A stretch of 64,000 bases of DNA from Lyophyllum atratum. Taxonomy: Eukaryota; Basidiomycota; Agaricomycetes; Agaricales; Lyophyllaceae. This document shows, in pieces, positions 41,114 through 52,594 of the stretch. The DNA is taken from contig JACGCN010000015.1 of the NCBI GenBank assembly GCA_014905825.1, forward strand, positions 62,001 through 126,000, in the 5' to 3' direction. A model generated the notes under the pieces. It saw only the letters and a list, made by a program, of their open reading frames with translations, was not told the DNA's origin and ran no database searches. The position numbers and the translations under genes are program-made. Position 1 is the first letter of the stretch, and every line of letters begins with the position of its first letter.

Positions 41114-44100
41114 ATGTCGATGCTATCAAGGTCCTGGCCCGATGTCCTCGCCTTCTTCTCCTCCAGACGCGTCTTGGCACGCATTCTCTCCACTCTCCTT
41201 TGCTCCATTTTCGTTGTCATTCGCCCATTCTCCAAGTTTGGCGGTTCTTCTGCTTTCCTCGCCCTGACTCTCAAGGAACTGGCTTTTTCTGTGCAAGGGA
41301 ATCTCGCACAGCAGTTCGAGGTCACCGTCTTTAACCTTGCCAGTGGTCTAATAGCTATTGGCCTGTCGTCCCTAGCAAACTATTTATCGAGCCTTGCACA
41401 AGCACATGGCAAAGCAGTCGTCTCCCGCCTGATCTCGGCTCTTTTTCTTGCTGTAATCAGCTTTTCTGGTAATTTCTCTTCAATTTTTCCTTTGATTTCG
41501 TTCACGATCGTATATTTTAGCGGGATTCCTCAAAAGCCGTTTACCTCGTCTGACGCTACCAAGCCGTGTCATCTGCTTCGTTTCGATTTGGCTATTGACC
41601 ACAAACGCCGGGGGGACAGAGGTATGACATGGGAAAAATTATGACCACTGAGTTCCTCAACCTTCATTGGCAGCCAATTTGGCCACAAACAGGCCACTTT
41701 CTTTGGATTCTCTTGACATCTGCGGTTGCGACTTTTCTATCCAGCCTGTTACTATTGCAATGGTCGTCCACTCAAATCGCCTATGATATTGCTTCTTGTT
41801 TCTCAAATTTGCGTCTTTATCTTCGCCATTATCTCGGAGAAGCCTTTGAAGAGATACCGTCGACCCCCCTGAGCGGCAGCCATCCAAAGGGACCTTTTAC
41901 GACAGTCGGTATCTCTAGATACAGTTTATCAACAGGCTGCGTTCGAGCTTCGGATTGGCCGTGTTAGCGGTGGGTCTTTCGGAATTTCTCCTGCATCTTC
42001 GACCAATCCTTCAGTTCCAGTCAAGCATCTAAAACCTTTCATCGGAACAATAGAAGTTAGTATGTTCATTGGTGGTTTTCCTATCGTATTGACCTTCACG
42101 GCAGCACCTGCGACGAGAACTTTCGAGGGGAATGACTTTCCCTCAGCATCCTGATTCAATCGCTCCTTTGAACGATGTAATCAAAGCATTCTATAGTCCC
42201 GCGCTCGAACTGGGATGTGCTATACTTGACTCGATGAGCGCAATAGAACAAATAGTGCTCGCATGCTTTGGTCAATCTGTCTCTTTGGCATGTACTCGAA
42301 CACAAGAACATAATTTGTTCATGGCAAGGAAACGCCTCTCTGCTGCTTTAATCAGAGCCCGAGCAGAACTTAGAGCCGTCTGTGACATGGCGGAATTTGG
42401 GCTGCAGTCGTCTGAGGGAGATGTGGACTTGCCTCTCAAAGTATTGGATATGTGTTCATTCATGATCTCATTGCTACAGGTGCTTCCGATTGTCTCGCTC
42501 CCCAATTGCTGGGGTTGACACTTAAAGAAAATACCTATAGATGGCTCAAACTATGAGAAACGCTTTGAATGAGGCACAAAACATACTCGTTCTCTATACA
42601 ACCTCCAATGTCCGCCTCTGGTATCCTCGCTTCTCTTTGGCATGGCTTGGAGTGCCACCCAGTATGATGTTCATCGAAGAGCGCGGCCTTGTCATGGACG
42701 AAGAGATACAAGATGTGGCTGCCACTTCACCGCAAGAAGCTCTGCAGGGGATCGCGGAGCAGGAATCACCAGCTGCTTCTGCGACGCTTCCGAAAAAACG
42801 GGCGACAACGATGGAAAATTATCTTCCATCCTATGCATCCGTAACCTTGTTATACACAAGATATGGAATAATCCCCGAACGCTCGCTGCACGATTGCTTC
42901 TGTCTCGATTTCTCAAATCTGTGGAACATTCTCCGCATCTACGACATGCCTTCAAGAACGCAGTTGGTATCGCGATTCTAAGCATTCCCGCCTTTCTGCC
43001 CGTTACATCACTTGGTATGCTTGTGGAATCTTTCATACTTCCCGGCTTGTACTTACTACTTTGAAACAGGATATGCTTGGTTCAAAAAGAACTTCGGCCA
43101 GTGGATGCTCGTGTCGTTCCTCTGGGTTCTTGAAACAAATACTGGAGCAACGGTTGGCGTTATTGTCCCATCACCCTGATCATACATTGATCCTTCTCCC
43201 CACAGTGGCGCGTAGCCTATCTACGTATAGTAAATATGAACAACGATCACCCACTATCAAATAGCTGATCATTCTTTAGTCAGGGACTATCGTAGGAGCG
43301 CTATATGCCTATGTTGTAGGTCGCAGTGTCCCTCTCAGCTCTCTAACACGCCTGATTTTCGGACCTTTGCATAGGCCTCATTGATATGTCGAAGAAATGC
43401 GTATGCATTGGTCGCTTTGGTTACTGTAAGCCTTTGAACGTCTCTTACGTCTACTAGTAACTATACTTATCGTCGACTGGTCTAGTTGTCCGATGTCCCT
43501 ATAAGCTATGTTGTAACCAGGACGACATTTCCAGTCCCTCGGTGTCGTGGCGTAAGTATCGCAAGTCTCGTCGGAAATTGTCTATTAACATTTCTTGCAG
43601 CGCTGTAACACTGCCTCCCGTTATGTTTCCTCCGTACTTCAGTGAATCAACCAGGTCACCCGGGAGTAAGCTGTCTACAATTATACCTCACAACAATGAT
43701 TGATTGAGATGGTGAACAGCGCTTGCTGTCGTCCGCGGTGCAATGATCGCTGCCGGTATCGTTGCTGCTCTCCTAATAAACAGCGTTCTTTTCCCCCGTC
43801 ACTGCCGAGTATGTCGCTGTTCCCGCCATGCGGTTAATGGCTTATCCCTGTTCCCCAGGTTCTATTTTTGAACAGCACATGTCGAACGCTTGGCCTTTTT
43901 AGTCAACTGTACATGGGACTCAGTCGGTACGTGGACCTTAGCATCGATGAATACCTCTGCGTTGGTGCTCATGAGCCCACTCCAGTGATCTGCTGGACAC
44001 GAGATCATCTTTATCATTTACAAAACAAAGATCAGTTCAACTTGAGCTGAACATTCGTCAGCTAATTCATCGTAAGTAATATATTTCATAGTCATGCCTT

Positions 44101-44833
44101 TGGAGCCTTTCCCCTTGGCTCTGAATCCCGCACTGGCGGGTCCAGTGGAAGGAAGCCCACAGATTACTATTTGTGCAATAGTTTGATGTTCTGTCATAGG
44201 TACATCCATATTTCTCGTCACCATGGACGACGAGTTAAGTCTTGTACCCGTGAGTGAACACATTCATCTGCGATAGTCAAAGAATGATGTATCTCGTCCA
44301 GAAACCCATGCGATGCTACAGGCAGATAGTCGATGTATTGCAGAGGCTTCTGGATCTCCTGACAGGTATAAGGAAAATCAGGGAAAACATTCCTCGGAAA
44401 GAAACGGTGGAGGAAGTCATTCCCCAGCGGCGCGAAATGGTCAGCATCTGTCTCTTGACTTACTTGCATCTGGTTTAAATTTCAATCGCAGATGTCATGT
44501 GTCTGCCTGTCATTTTTTGCCTGCGAACATGCTTTCAGGTCCCGGCAGAGCCTCCCCCAGTTTATACCGTCTGTTCGAGACGCTTTTCGCACGCTTGAGA
44601 AGGATGTCGAGGAACGTATTGCCGAAGCACAAAAGGAAACACCGGAGCCTCTCGGCTTGCCTTTTGTGTATGCGTTCGCGGAGATCAACATTCTCAGAGA
44701 TCTGGTCGAGGCGATTGAAGACTTACTGGATCTTACGCGGCAGCTTTTTGGAACGTCATCCTGGTACAGCGGGCCGCCCGTGGCTAACAGTAGTCCAAAC
44801 GAGGAGGCTGGTACGGGTCAAATAGAACTTTGA
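41114..44833 (+). CDS. Aromatic-acid-exporter-like multi-pass membrane protein (FUSC/DUF2421 type)
   Basis: The N-terminus MSMLSRSWPDVLAFFSSRRV leads into hydrophobic spans (ILSTLLCSIFVVIRPF, AFLALTLKEL, LISALFLAVISFS) and a second group (FLWILLTSAVATFLSSLLLL). A soluble central region follows, then a second membrane block around 43.0-43.9 kb (WMLVSFLWVLETNTGATVGVIV, SGTIVGALYAYV, SLICRRNAYALVALVT, GAMIAAGIVAALLINSVLFPR). The helical end has FIPSVRDAFRTLEKDVEERI and INILRDLVEAIEDLLDLT. This N-6TM/linker/C-6TM plan fits the fungal ArAE_2/DUF2421 (brefeldin A-sensitivity related) family; the transport substrate is unknown. Many small introns, especially 43.1-44.5 kb, make exact exons uncertain. 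Confidence 0.78.
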
Positions 44834-44982
44834 ACTTTGATTAGCTATGGCCAAGAAAACATTTCCTGAGGCCTGTCAGCCACCAGGTAATATTATTTAA
44901 GAACAGCACAACCTGCAACCCGCTCAACGATCACTGGCGCCCCCCGTCCACGATCACACACGCTCTTAAGCGTTCAATCGTA

Positions 44983-45395
44983 ATGCACCACCTCCAGATC
45001 GCGCCCAGTGAGTCCAAACACCACAGGTTATAGCCAAAAGTCCTTGCTGACGGCTCTGTCCATTCTTAGTAGCGATTCTCTCCTTAATCATCGCAGCGCT
45101 CGTCATTCTGACCATCACCGGCGTCGTGGTCCTGTCACTCTTCTGCCGCAGCCCCAATCGCGGGCTCAGCCTCGAGAGCAATACTATCCCACGCACCCGA
45201 CTCATCCGCCGCAATGCATCGAGAGTATGGATGATGAGTCCTTCCGCGTCGAGCAATTCTGAAATCTCAATCCGGGTTTCGCCTTCATGCCCAATGGTAT
45301 TTGGCGACGCCGAAAAGAAAATGAGGGTACATGTAATGGTGACGCCACCGACGCCAGCGAAGAGAGAACAGGCATCTTCCACTGGGGTGTTGTAA
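44983..45395 (+). CDS. Small single-pass membrane protein, unknown
   Basis: Exon 1 encodes MHHLQIAP. A GT-AG intron (45008-45069) joins it to IAILSLIIAALVILTITGVVVLSLF, cited here as one hydrophobic span of about 24 residues centred near residue 20, followed by a basic, Ser-rich tail (RLIRRNASR, SASSNSEISIRVS) ending STGVL. The assembled length is about 117 aa. I recognise no family. The N-terminal anchor with a basic C-terminal flank suggests a membrane-anchored small protein with the tail in the cytosol. Its stop lies 12 bp before a MITE end. Confidence 0.5.
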
Positions 45396-45407
45396 CGAAG
45401 TGTTGTA

Positions 45408-46035
45408 AGGGTCTGTTCGGCAACCAAACCTGGGTCAGGTTTGGGGTCAGGTTTGCTTACATATACGTCAGGTGACTATTTCGGAAACGACCGAGCGCAT
45501 GTGATGCAGTATTTAGAACTCGCAAATTCTGACGCTTTCTGGACCGGCTTCATTCCGCTGAAAGTATCTTCAGGGATTTCTACATTGTTATTTTGCATTA
45601 ATATACTATATTTGCTTTTTTGTCCTGCCTAAAAATTTGAGAAGCCAAAGCCAGCATGAAACTATTGAGAAATTATATTTTAAGATTTTCCTCTAAGTGT
45701 TTGTCACGGAGTTTTTTAAAACTCCTAAATTGTAACATTTTCTGAGCCCGGCTTCATTCCGCTGAGAGTATTATCAGGGATTTCTAAATTCTTATTTTGC
45801 AACGGTATACTAAAAATGTTTTTCTTTGACTCCGAAAAGTCTGAGAAGAAAAAGTGAACAGCAAGGTATTAAAATATAAATTCTAAGATTTTCTCGAAAC
45901 TCCTAAGCAAGCTCGACCAAGCAAACATGGACGCGACGCGACGCGCGCACGATCGTTTCCGGAACAGTCACATGATGTCTATGTAAGCAAACTTGACCCC
46001 AAACCTGACCCAGGTTTGGTTGCCGAACAGACCCT
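45408..46035. mobile_element. MITE with 58-bp terminal inverted repeats and TA target duplication
   Basis: The ends AGGGTCTGTTCGGCAACC (45408 onward, and inverted up to 46035) match over about 58 bp with two mismatches. They include AAACCTGGGTCAGGTTTG and GTTTGCTTACATA. TA flanks both sides (45406-45407 and 46036-46037), as for Tc1/mariner-type or other TA-targeting elements. The interior is AT-rich and non-coding and holds a direct duplication: GGCTTCATTCCGCTGA near 45546 recurs near 45750 (offset about 204 bp), with similarity continuing for about 150 bp. A perfect GGAGTTTT/AAAACTCC palindrome lies at 45708-45725. Confidence 0.85.
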
Positions 46036-46390
46036 TATAGTAAGCCGTCTACTTTGACCGAAAGGTCAAGAGGCTGACCAGTGCTGATAGCGAATATAAT
46101 TTATGAATCGCCTGGTCAATTGCGATATGTGGATTGTAGAGACAGTAATGATATATACACTATATGTAATGGAGATCCAGGTCGTGCAAGTATAGCCATG
46201 TGTGATGGACGACCCTGTAGCAGGGCATATGAGAGCAGTGAAAGTCATGATGTACGTAAATGGAAACGAAAGAGTCAAGCAGTAAATAGGGGTAGGAAGT
46301 AACTCGTCAAAGATCCGCGATGCAGGAGTGAAAGTGCACAGCATGATTGATGATATGGTAGGGAATCATGTACAAGAGCAAGAGGATAAG
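46036..46390. other. Non-coding interval
   Basis: No gene is supported. It contains the right flank of the MITE and the presumed 3' end of the orphan gene at 46391-47629. Confidence 0.45.
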
Positions 46391-47629
46391 TCAGAACCTG
46401 TCAGCATCAAAGGACAAGGACTCGAAATGAAGTGAGTCGAGTCTCATTTCAAAGCTGATGTCCCCTTGTCCAAGCGCCGGCACTGCCGTGGCGCTACGCT
46501 TTTGAGAGAGAAGGCCGTGGTCCTCATGGCCAAAATGAAGAGGCAGAGGGGTCGACTCTTCAGTCGGGGTATCCGGTCCGGAAGAGGAAGAAGTCGACGG
46601 GCCCGATGAATCGCGGGACATGGATGAGGGGGTGATATCCGAGAAGTCGTCGGCTTGAGAGAAAGAAAAAATGCGTTGCAAGCTCATGACCGAAAACCTG
46701 CGCCTGTTCGACTTGGTCTGGGTTGACGGAGTGGGTGAGGGACTCCGAAGATCTTGGTCGTCAAAGTTCAATGAAGAGCAAGATGCCAGGGATGGGCCGG
46801 GACAATCATCGGAAGAGGGATGATTGTATAATGATGAGGGATATCTTCCTGCAAGTGGAGGAGATTTGGGTGAAGGCCGCACTGCGTCGAAAGAGGATAC
46901 GGAAGAGCGGGATTGAAGAGTTGGAGGCGGTGAAAAGATTTGCGAGAAGATGGCAGAGCCATGACGAGACACGGTAGGCGTTTTGCTTCGCGGTGGAAGC
47001 TCCGGTTCGAGATCTTCAACAGGACTTGAGCTAAAAATGTCCTGAGCCTTGGGCTTTGCGCGTAGCGAGCCTTTCCCAACATTCCTGAGGGACCGGAATG
47101 CTTTGGAAGCACGAGATTTAAAGGATTTGGAGGATTTTGGTGGGAGCGTAGGAATGCGAGCATGGTCTTCGATGCGTTCTGCATGGCGTCTGACCTTGAT
47201 CACCTCGACCACTTCCGAGTCATTACCGGCGGCTCTGCCCCTGCTGTTAAAGACCTGGTGATCGAGTTCCAGTTCCATTTCGTCGTCTGATTCGAGATAG
47301 TCGTCGTTCATCAACACGTCCATGATTGACCTGGTCTCTGGACTCTTCCACGGCATGGCGACTGGGTTGTGTGACGGGAAAGGACCGGGGTCGCGATGAA
47401 AGACGGGAGATTGTGGTTCAGTCTGATATATGCTGAGAGCACCATGAAGAAAGGGGATGTCGGGGGCAGTTGACAGATGGGTAGGTGCGTCGGCGGCATC
47501 GAAGAAACACCATGGCGGGGAGTCGTCCTCGTCGGGGGGAATAACAAAGACGTTGGGGACCTGTAGTTCGGGGGAAGTGGGGGGTGCGGTGCTGTGAATG
47601 AAGGGAGTGGAAAGGAGTGTGGGCGCCAT
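46391..47629 (-). CDS. Disordered Ser/Pro-rich protein, unknown
   Basis: An uninterrupted frame of 412 codons from the ATG at 47629 (MAPTLLSTPFIHS). Composition is Ser/Pro-rich and low in order. It has acidic stretches (NDDYLESDDEMELELD), a basic patch (KSSKSFKSRASKAFRSLRNVGKGS) and possible phosphorylation clusters (SVMSLQRIFSFS, SSMSRDSSGPSTSSSSGPDTP). No domain is recognised. It is intronless, unlike nearly all neighbours. Length, codon use consistent with neighbours and a 130-bp divergent spacing to the glucosidase gene support it being real; a signalling or scaffold role would be a guess. Confidence 0.65.
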   Translation of the reverse strand: MAPTLLSTPFIHSTAPPTSPELQVPNVFVIPPDEDDSPPWCFFDAADAPTHLSTAPDIPFLHGALSIYQTEPQSPVFHRDPGPFPSHNPVAMPWKSPETRSIMDVLMNDDYLESDDEMELELDHQVFNSRGRAAGNDSEVVEVIKVRRHAERIEDHARIPTLPPKSSKSFKSRASKAFRSLRNVGKGSLRAKPKAQDIFSSSPVEDLEPELPPRSKTPTVSRHGSAIFSQIFSPPPTLQSRSSVSSFDAVRPSPKSPPLAGRYPSSLYNHPSSDDCPGPSLASCSSLNFDDQDLRSPSPTPSTQTKSNRRRFSVMSLQRIFSFSQADDFSDITPSSMSRDSSGPSTSSSSGPDTPTEESTPLPLHFGHEDHGLLSQKRSATAVPALGQGDISFEMRLDSLHFESLSFDADRF

Positions 47630-47759
47630 GGTGGCCACTGGCGGAGACGTTGAAAATTAAATCCACTTCTCCAAGTCCAACCTCCGTGTCAGCCAGGTCA
47701 CGTGTCCGCGCTGCTACTTCCGATCACATAAATTAACAGGCTCTCCAGAGTACACCCCC

Positions 47760-50700
47760 ATGAAGTCCCTCAGGCCGCTGCTGCTGCTCTCCCTCGTGCA
47801 GCTTGTCCTCTCGGCAGAATCAAATGATACCCTTCTCTGGGGCCCATACAGGCCCAACCTCTATTTTGGCCTCAGGCCACGCATCCCGCAGTCGCTCATG
47901 ACCGGACTTATGTGGTTTGGCACTCATGACTATCAGTCTATAAGCCGTGCGTGCCTGCTCCAACTTCCTTGAATTTCCTCCCACAAGGTTTTGTCTTTAG
48001 GCACGCGTCATGCATGCGATCAAGACGACAAACTCGACAGCTACACTTGGACGGAATATGATGCACGTCAAGGCGGTGTGCAGGTCATCCGGGACAGTGC
48101 AAACAATGTAAAGATCACCACAGAATTCCTCAAAGTTGCTGGCGGAGACCACGGAGGCAACTGGGCCGCTCGAGTGAAGGGTGAACCCATTAAACCCGGT
48201 ATGTCAACGCAGCTCCTTCCCCAGATGCCTCTCCTGATCGCCAATTTCAGATGTGCCGTCCCGTATCTCCACAATATTCTACTTTGGGCTTGAAGGCCTC
48301 GGTGGACTGGAAATGGAGACCGACGAAGACGAGAATGTAGGCATCATGTGTCTGCATCTTTCAATCCACATCCAACTTTTAACCCCAAGGGCATCAAAGG
48401 CGAATTTAAGCTTTCTGGGTCAAGCCCAGAGTTAGACGACTTCGATATTCGTGTAGTTGATGGTAATTACACCTCTTCCACTCACCCCTGTAACTTATTC
48501 TCCCACAGGCCCCAATAATACCATGGTTACTCAAGGGCGGCACGCTGAAGCTTTCGAGGAACGGATAGGAAAAACTCATTTTGTCGGTCAACCTATCCCG
48601 GCTGGAAATATTTGGCAGGCCAAAGGTTAGGTGTAATCTATCGCTCCGTGACAATTTCATAACATCGTTTGATTGCAGATACGATTCTGAAGGCATTGAT
48701 AGACCGAGCCCGCGAGGTCGTTGCTCCCTATCAAGATCCTGCGGCTGGACCCCCGGATCCGTCATACGTTCTCCAACTACCAGATGAAGTGTACACGGGG
48801 AGCAATCTCTTTGCTGTTCAAAAATTCTTCGATGGAGCCTTCCAATTTGATGTCTTCTTCGAAAGCAAAAGCTCCAAGCAGAAGCTGACTGGTATGTTCG
48901 CATCTTTCAATCCTCTCCTCGTTATTCAAATATACCTCACAGCATCAACCCTCGATCAGGGGATCCCGGCGCTGGTTGAATCATACGATCAACGCTTTCG
49001 ATCCGTTTTTCCATATCCTGCTGATTATGCGAAAGAGAAAGAGCGGTCATTGGAAGCTTTTTCTAAAGCTATCACATCCAACCTCGTAGCAGGTGTGGGT
49101 TACTTCTATGGAACATCTATAGTCAACCGTAAATTTTCGTATGAATGGGACGAGGATGAAGACGCGACATTTAGTAGCCAAGATGAGGACGGCGACGAGG
49201 TCAAACCAGGCGCTCGGTTGACTGACCCAAAGGCACTACTGACAGCCACGCCGAGTCGCAGTTTCTTCCCGAGAGGCTTCTATTGGTAAAGTACCTCTAT
49301 GCGATGCTTGCCTCGTTTCATATTTGCTTCCAGGGACGAAGGCTTCCACCTGTTACATATCGGCCAATGGGATAATGATCTCAGGTTGGTATTCGGTTGC
49401 CTTTCACTCCACTTGACTAATTTACACATCAATAGCCTAGAAATCCTGAAAGACTGGATCGGATTAATTGATAGCGATGGATGGGTCGCACGAGAGCAGA
49501 TCCTAGGGGAGGAAGCCCGAAGCAAGGTAGCCCATTGATGATAATCGTACAGTCTATACGACTTCGATCATTGACCACTCTACATGCTAGGTCCCGCAGG
49601 AATTCCAAACCCAAGTCCCGAATTACGCAAATCCGCCTACACTAGCCATGGCCGTCACTGCGTTCATATCCCGTCTCAAAGCCGCTGCCGACGCCAAAGG
49701 GCCCTCCGCCCAGGACCTGGGACTTGATTTTGGTATGGGAATGGGCGCAGATGCCCAAATTCCCCTCACACCAGAATCCTCATCTGCTTGGAAGACCGCA
49801 AGTGGGAGCCAATACGTCGAATCTCCTGAGCTCGCGTTGTCTTTCCTAAAGTCGATATATCAGCCTCTGAAGCGGCATTACGACTGGTTCCGACGCACGC
49901 AGCGGGGTCAGATCAAGCAATACTCTCGCGTAGCTAGGTCAAGAACCGAGGGATACCGCTGGCGGGGGAGGTCGGAGCTCCATGTTTTGACGAGCGGTAT
50001 GGATGACTACCCGCGCGGCCCACCACATGCAGGAGAACTGCATTTAGATCTTATTTCATGGATGGCCTTCTTCACGCGGACTATGAAGGAAATCGCGGGT
50101 TATATTGGAGAAGTTGATGACGAGATTTCTTTTGGCGAGATTGAGAAGGCCATTTTGGGTAACATCGATGGTGTGTTGGCGTTAAACTCACCGCGCAGGT
50201 TATCGGCTGATGCATCTGTATTAGATTTGCACTGGAATGAAGAGCAGAAGATGTACTGCGATGTCAATGTCAATGATGAAGGCACTGCCCGCTTGTCCTT
50301 TACTTGTGTTGCCATTACTTACCTTTATTTCCCTACCAGATGAATCATACCATGTCTGTCACAAGGGCTACCTCTCCCTTTTCCCCTTCTCCTTGTCTCT
50401 TCTTTCTCCTTCTTCGCCTCAACTCGGCCACATACTCGATCTTCTTCGAGACCCTGAACACCTCTGGTCGCCATTTGGCATTCGTAGCTTATCGGCTTCA
50501 CATCCTGAATTTGGTCAAGGCGAAAACTACTGGAAGGGACCCATATGGGTTCAGATGAACTATCTCGTCTTGAGAGCGCTCCATACGGTACCCCTCACCC
50601 TTTCGTGGTCAATAGTCTTGAACTAACTTTACGGTAGACGTATGCAGCTCAGCCTGGCCCCTACCAAACAAAGGCGAAAGAGATATATAGCGAGTTAAGG

Positions 50701-51003
50701 AAGAACCTCATTGATAACGTATTCAAGGTTAGTGTTGCGTTTTCCTCGCAACTTACACTAAGCGTCGTTTCTTAGGAATACGAGCGGACCGGCTATGTGT
50801 GGGAGCAGTATGATGCGACCACCGGAGAAGGGCAGAGAAGGTCAGTGTTTCTCATCGGCATATCTTGTGAAGGTGTATCTGAGCAACTTTCCAGTCATCC
50901 TTTCACTGGTTGGACATCGTTAACCGCGTTGAGTAAGTGAATGTCTTTAAGCACATGAAAACCCTGTCTAATCCCTTGCATAGTTCTCGCTGAGAAGTAT
51001 TAG
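47760..51003 (+). CDS. CWH41: Mannosyl-oligosaccharide glucosidase (ER glucosidase I, GH63)
   Basis: Removes the outermost alpha-1,2-glucose from N-glycans in the ER. A signal peptide opens it (MKSLRPLLLLSLVQLVLSAE). Then come SNDTLLWGPYRPNLYFGLRPR, GLMWFGTHDY, YTWTEYDARQGGVQVI, DHGGNWAARVKGEP, FYFGLEGLGG, the large middle region (YTGSNLFAVQKFFDGAFQFDVFF), LLTATPSRSFFPRGFYW, DEGFHLL, and the catalytic domain (HYDWFRRTQRG, YRWRGR, LTSGMDDYPRG, GENYWKGPIWVQMNYL, SHPFTGWTSL). The order matches GH63 eukaryotic glucosidase I. About a dozen introns. It ends at 51003. Confidence 0.9.
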
Positions 51004-51140
51004 GTGTTTAACCAACTGTGACGAAAATCCAGGATTGCAATTACAGTGCTTGGTATAGCATACAAGCGGTATCCTACATATGAGTCCAAATCGCATTATT
51101 ACCGTTACCGATGAACGACTTGCAACGAAACTCATCAAAC

Positions 51141-52437
51141 TTATACCGCATTATGGCCCGCGGGTCCAAAGACAGGTTCATGACCAGTTCCTGCTCCATT
51201 GGCCCCTTTGGGACCTCCGTTCCTGTTCAGAGGCCCTGATGTGATACCTCCGCCATAGCCCGTCGTGCCGGTGCCAGAATTCCCACCTACACCAGCGCGT
51301 AGGGCGGTAGCGTCCCCCGGCGCCCCCACAAATGATTCGCCCTCACCCCGTCCCCAGCCACCTTCCCTAGTGAACGGGAGGTCGATGGAAGTCCACTGCT
51401 GCGTAGGCTGGTAAGTGAAGTACGGGCCATGGGCAGCACTAGGGAGGTATGGTGTTCGATGGAAGAGAGATGTGCTGCGGGGTAGCAGGAGATGGTTGAA
51501 TCTGAAGTCAAAAATGGCTGCAAAAGTCTGCCGGAAGGCAACGAGCGCAGTGGCAATCCCGATGATCCCTCCAACGACCACATCGTACCAATTATGAACT
51601 TCGAGTGCCTTGTCAGCTTACGGCGGATAAAGTTTGAATCAGAAGTTTAACACACATTCATCGATGGTCAGAGCGCCGGAGATAAGAGTTGCACCTAGGA
51701 GTGGGCAAAACAAGAGGATCATCTTCCAGTACGCGGGGTTGTGCGCACTCATGACTTTCAACTGCGCGTTGAAGTATAAAGCGAGATAAAACAACCCAGC
51801 CCAGGCCGCGGTAGCATGGCCTGATGGCATAGACTCGAGTGAATCGTCTATCTGGTTTCTATCTCCCGTACACACAGAACGGTCGTACATAAGGCTTGCA
51901 AAGCCATTGCCGCTCGGTGCGGCATTCGCTTGGATGTTCGGTTGACAGACTGCGTAAAAGTGAGGACGAAGACCACCAATCAACCACTTGATCCAGACTT
52001 GGAACACAGCAGCAGTAATCAAGCTTTTCAGCAGCCCCATAGTTGTCGTGAGGAAATCATCGGCGCTCCTTCTTCGGGCCTGGAAAAGGCAGAAGAAGAA
52101 AAAAGGAACGAAGAACGCGATGAGGGCAGCCGCCCAGATGGGAATGATTTCCTTCCGGAGTGGGTATGCGAACTGGGGATACACGACTTCACCATTTTGG
52201 AAATAAACAGGGAAAGACCTGTTGGGTGCTGGTGCTGGAGGAGGCAGGCATGTGAGGCGAGGAGAATTATCGTATTTAGCAGAGATACTTACGTGCTTCG
52301 TATATCCCCAGGCCAAGCGCGCCCATGAGAGCCATTGTAATGAGATCGACTCCGTGGAGTCTGATCCATGCGCCTAAACGAAAAGGGACGCCGGTGGTAT
52401 CGCGTGTGGATCCATGGGAGGATTCTGCTTTGGGCAT
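51141..52437 (-). CDS. PAP2-family lipid phosphate phosphatase (Dpp1/Lpp1-like)
   Basis: An integral membrane phosphatase acting on phosphatidate or diacylglycerol pyrophosphate. After a short hydrophilic start (MPKAESSHGS) come membrane spans and the three signature blocks: KWLIGGLRPHF (C1), SMPSGHATAAW (C2) and, across the last intron, a DEVHNWYDVVVGG block (C3). The first position of C3 is T-I-D rather than the usual S-R. Hydrophobic helices (EIIPIWAAALIAFFVPFFFF, MILLFCPLLGATLISGAL) give about six spans. A long Gly/Asn-rich tail follows the last span and ends GHNAV. Three introns are evident; the start choice is the ATG at 52437. Confidence 0.87.
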
Positions 52438-52594
52438 GACGGAGTGGGGGATGGAGTAAAACCCATTTCTTGTGGCTTATATAGGAGTATAAGGGCGTGG
52501 AGAATTCAAACTGCGTCATTCTGCTTAATGACCGTAAACTTGGATCACACTTCTATAAATAGAACAATTACACTACAACTCCAATCAATGAAGG

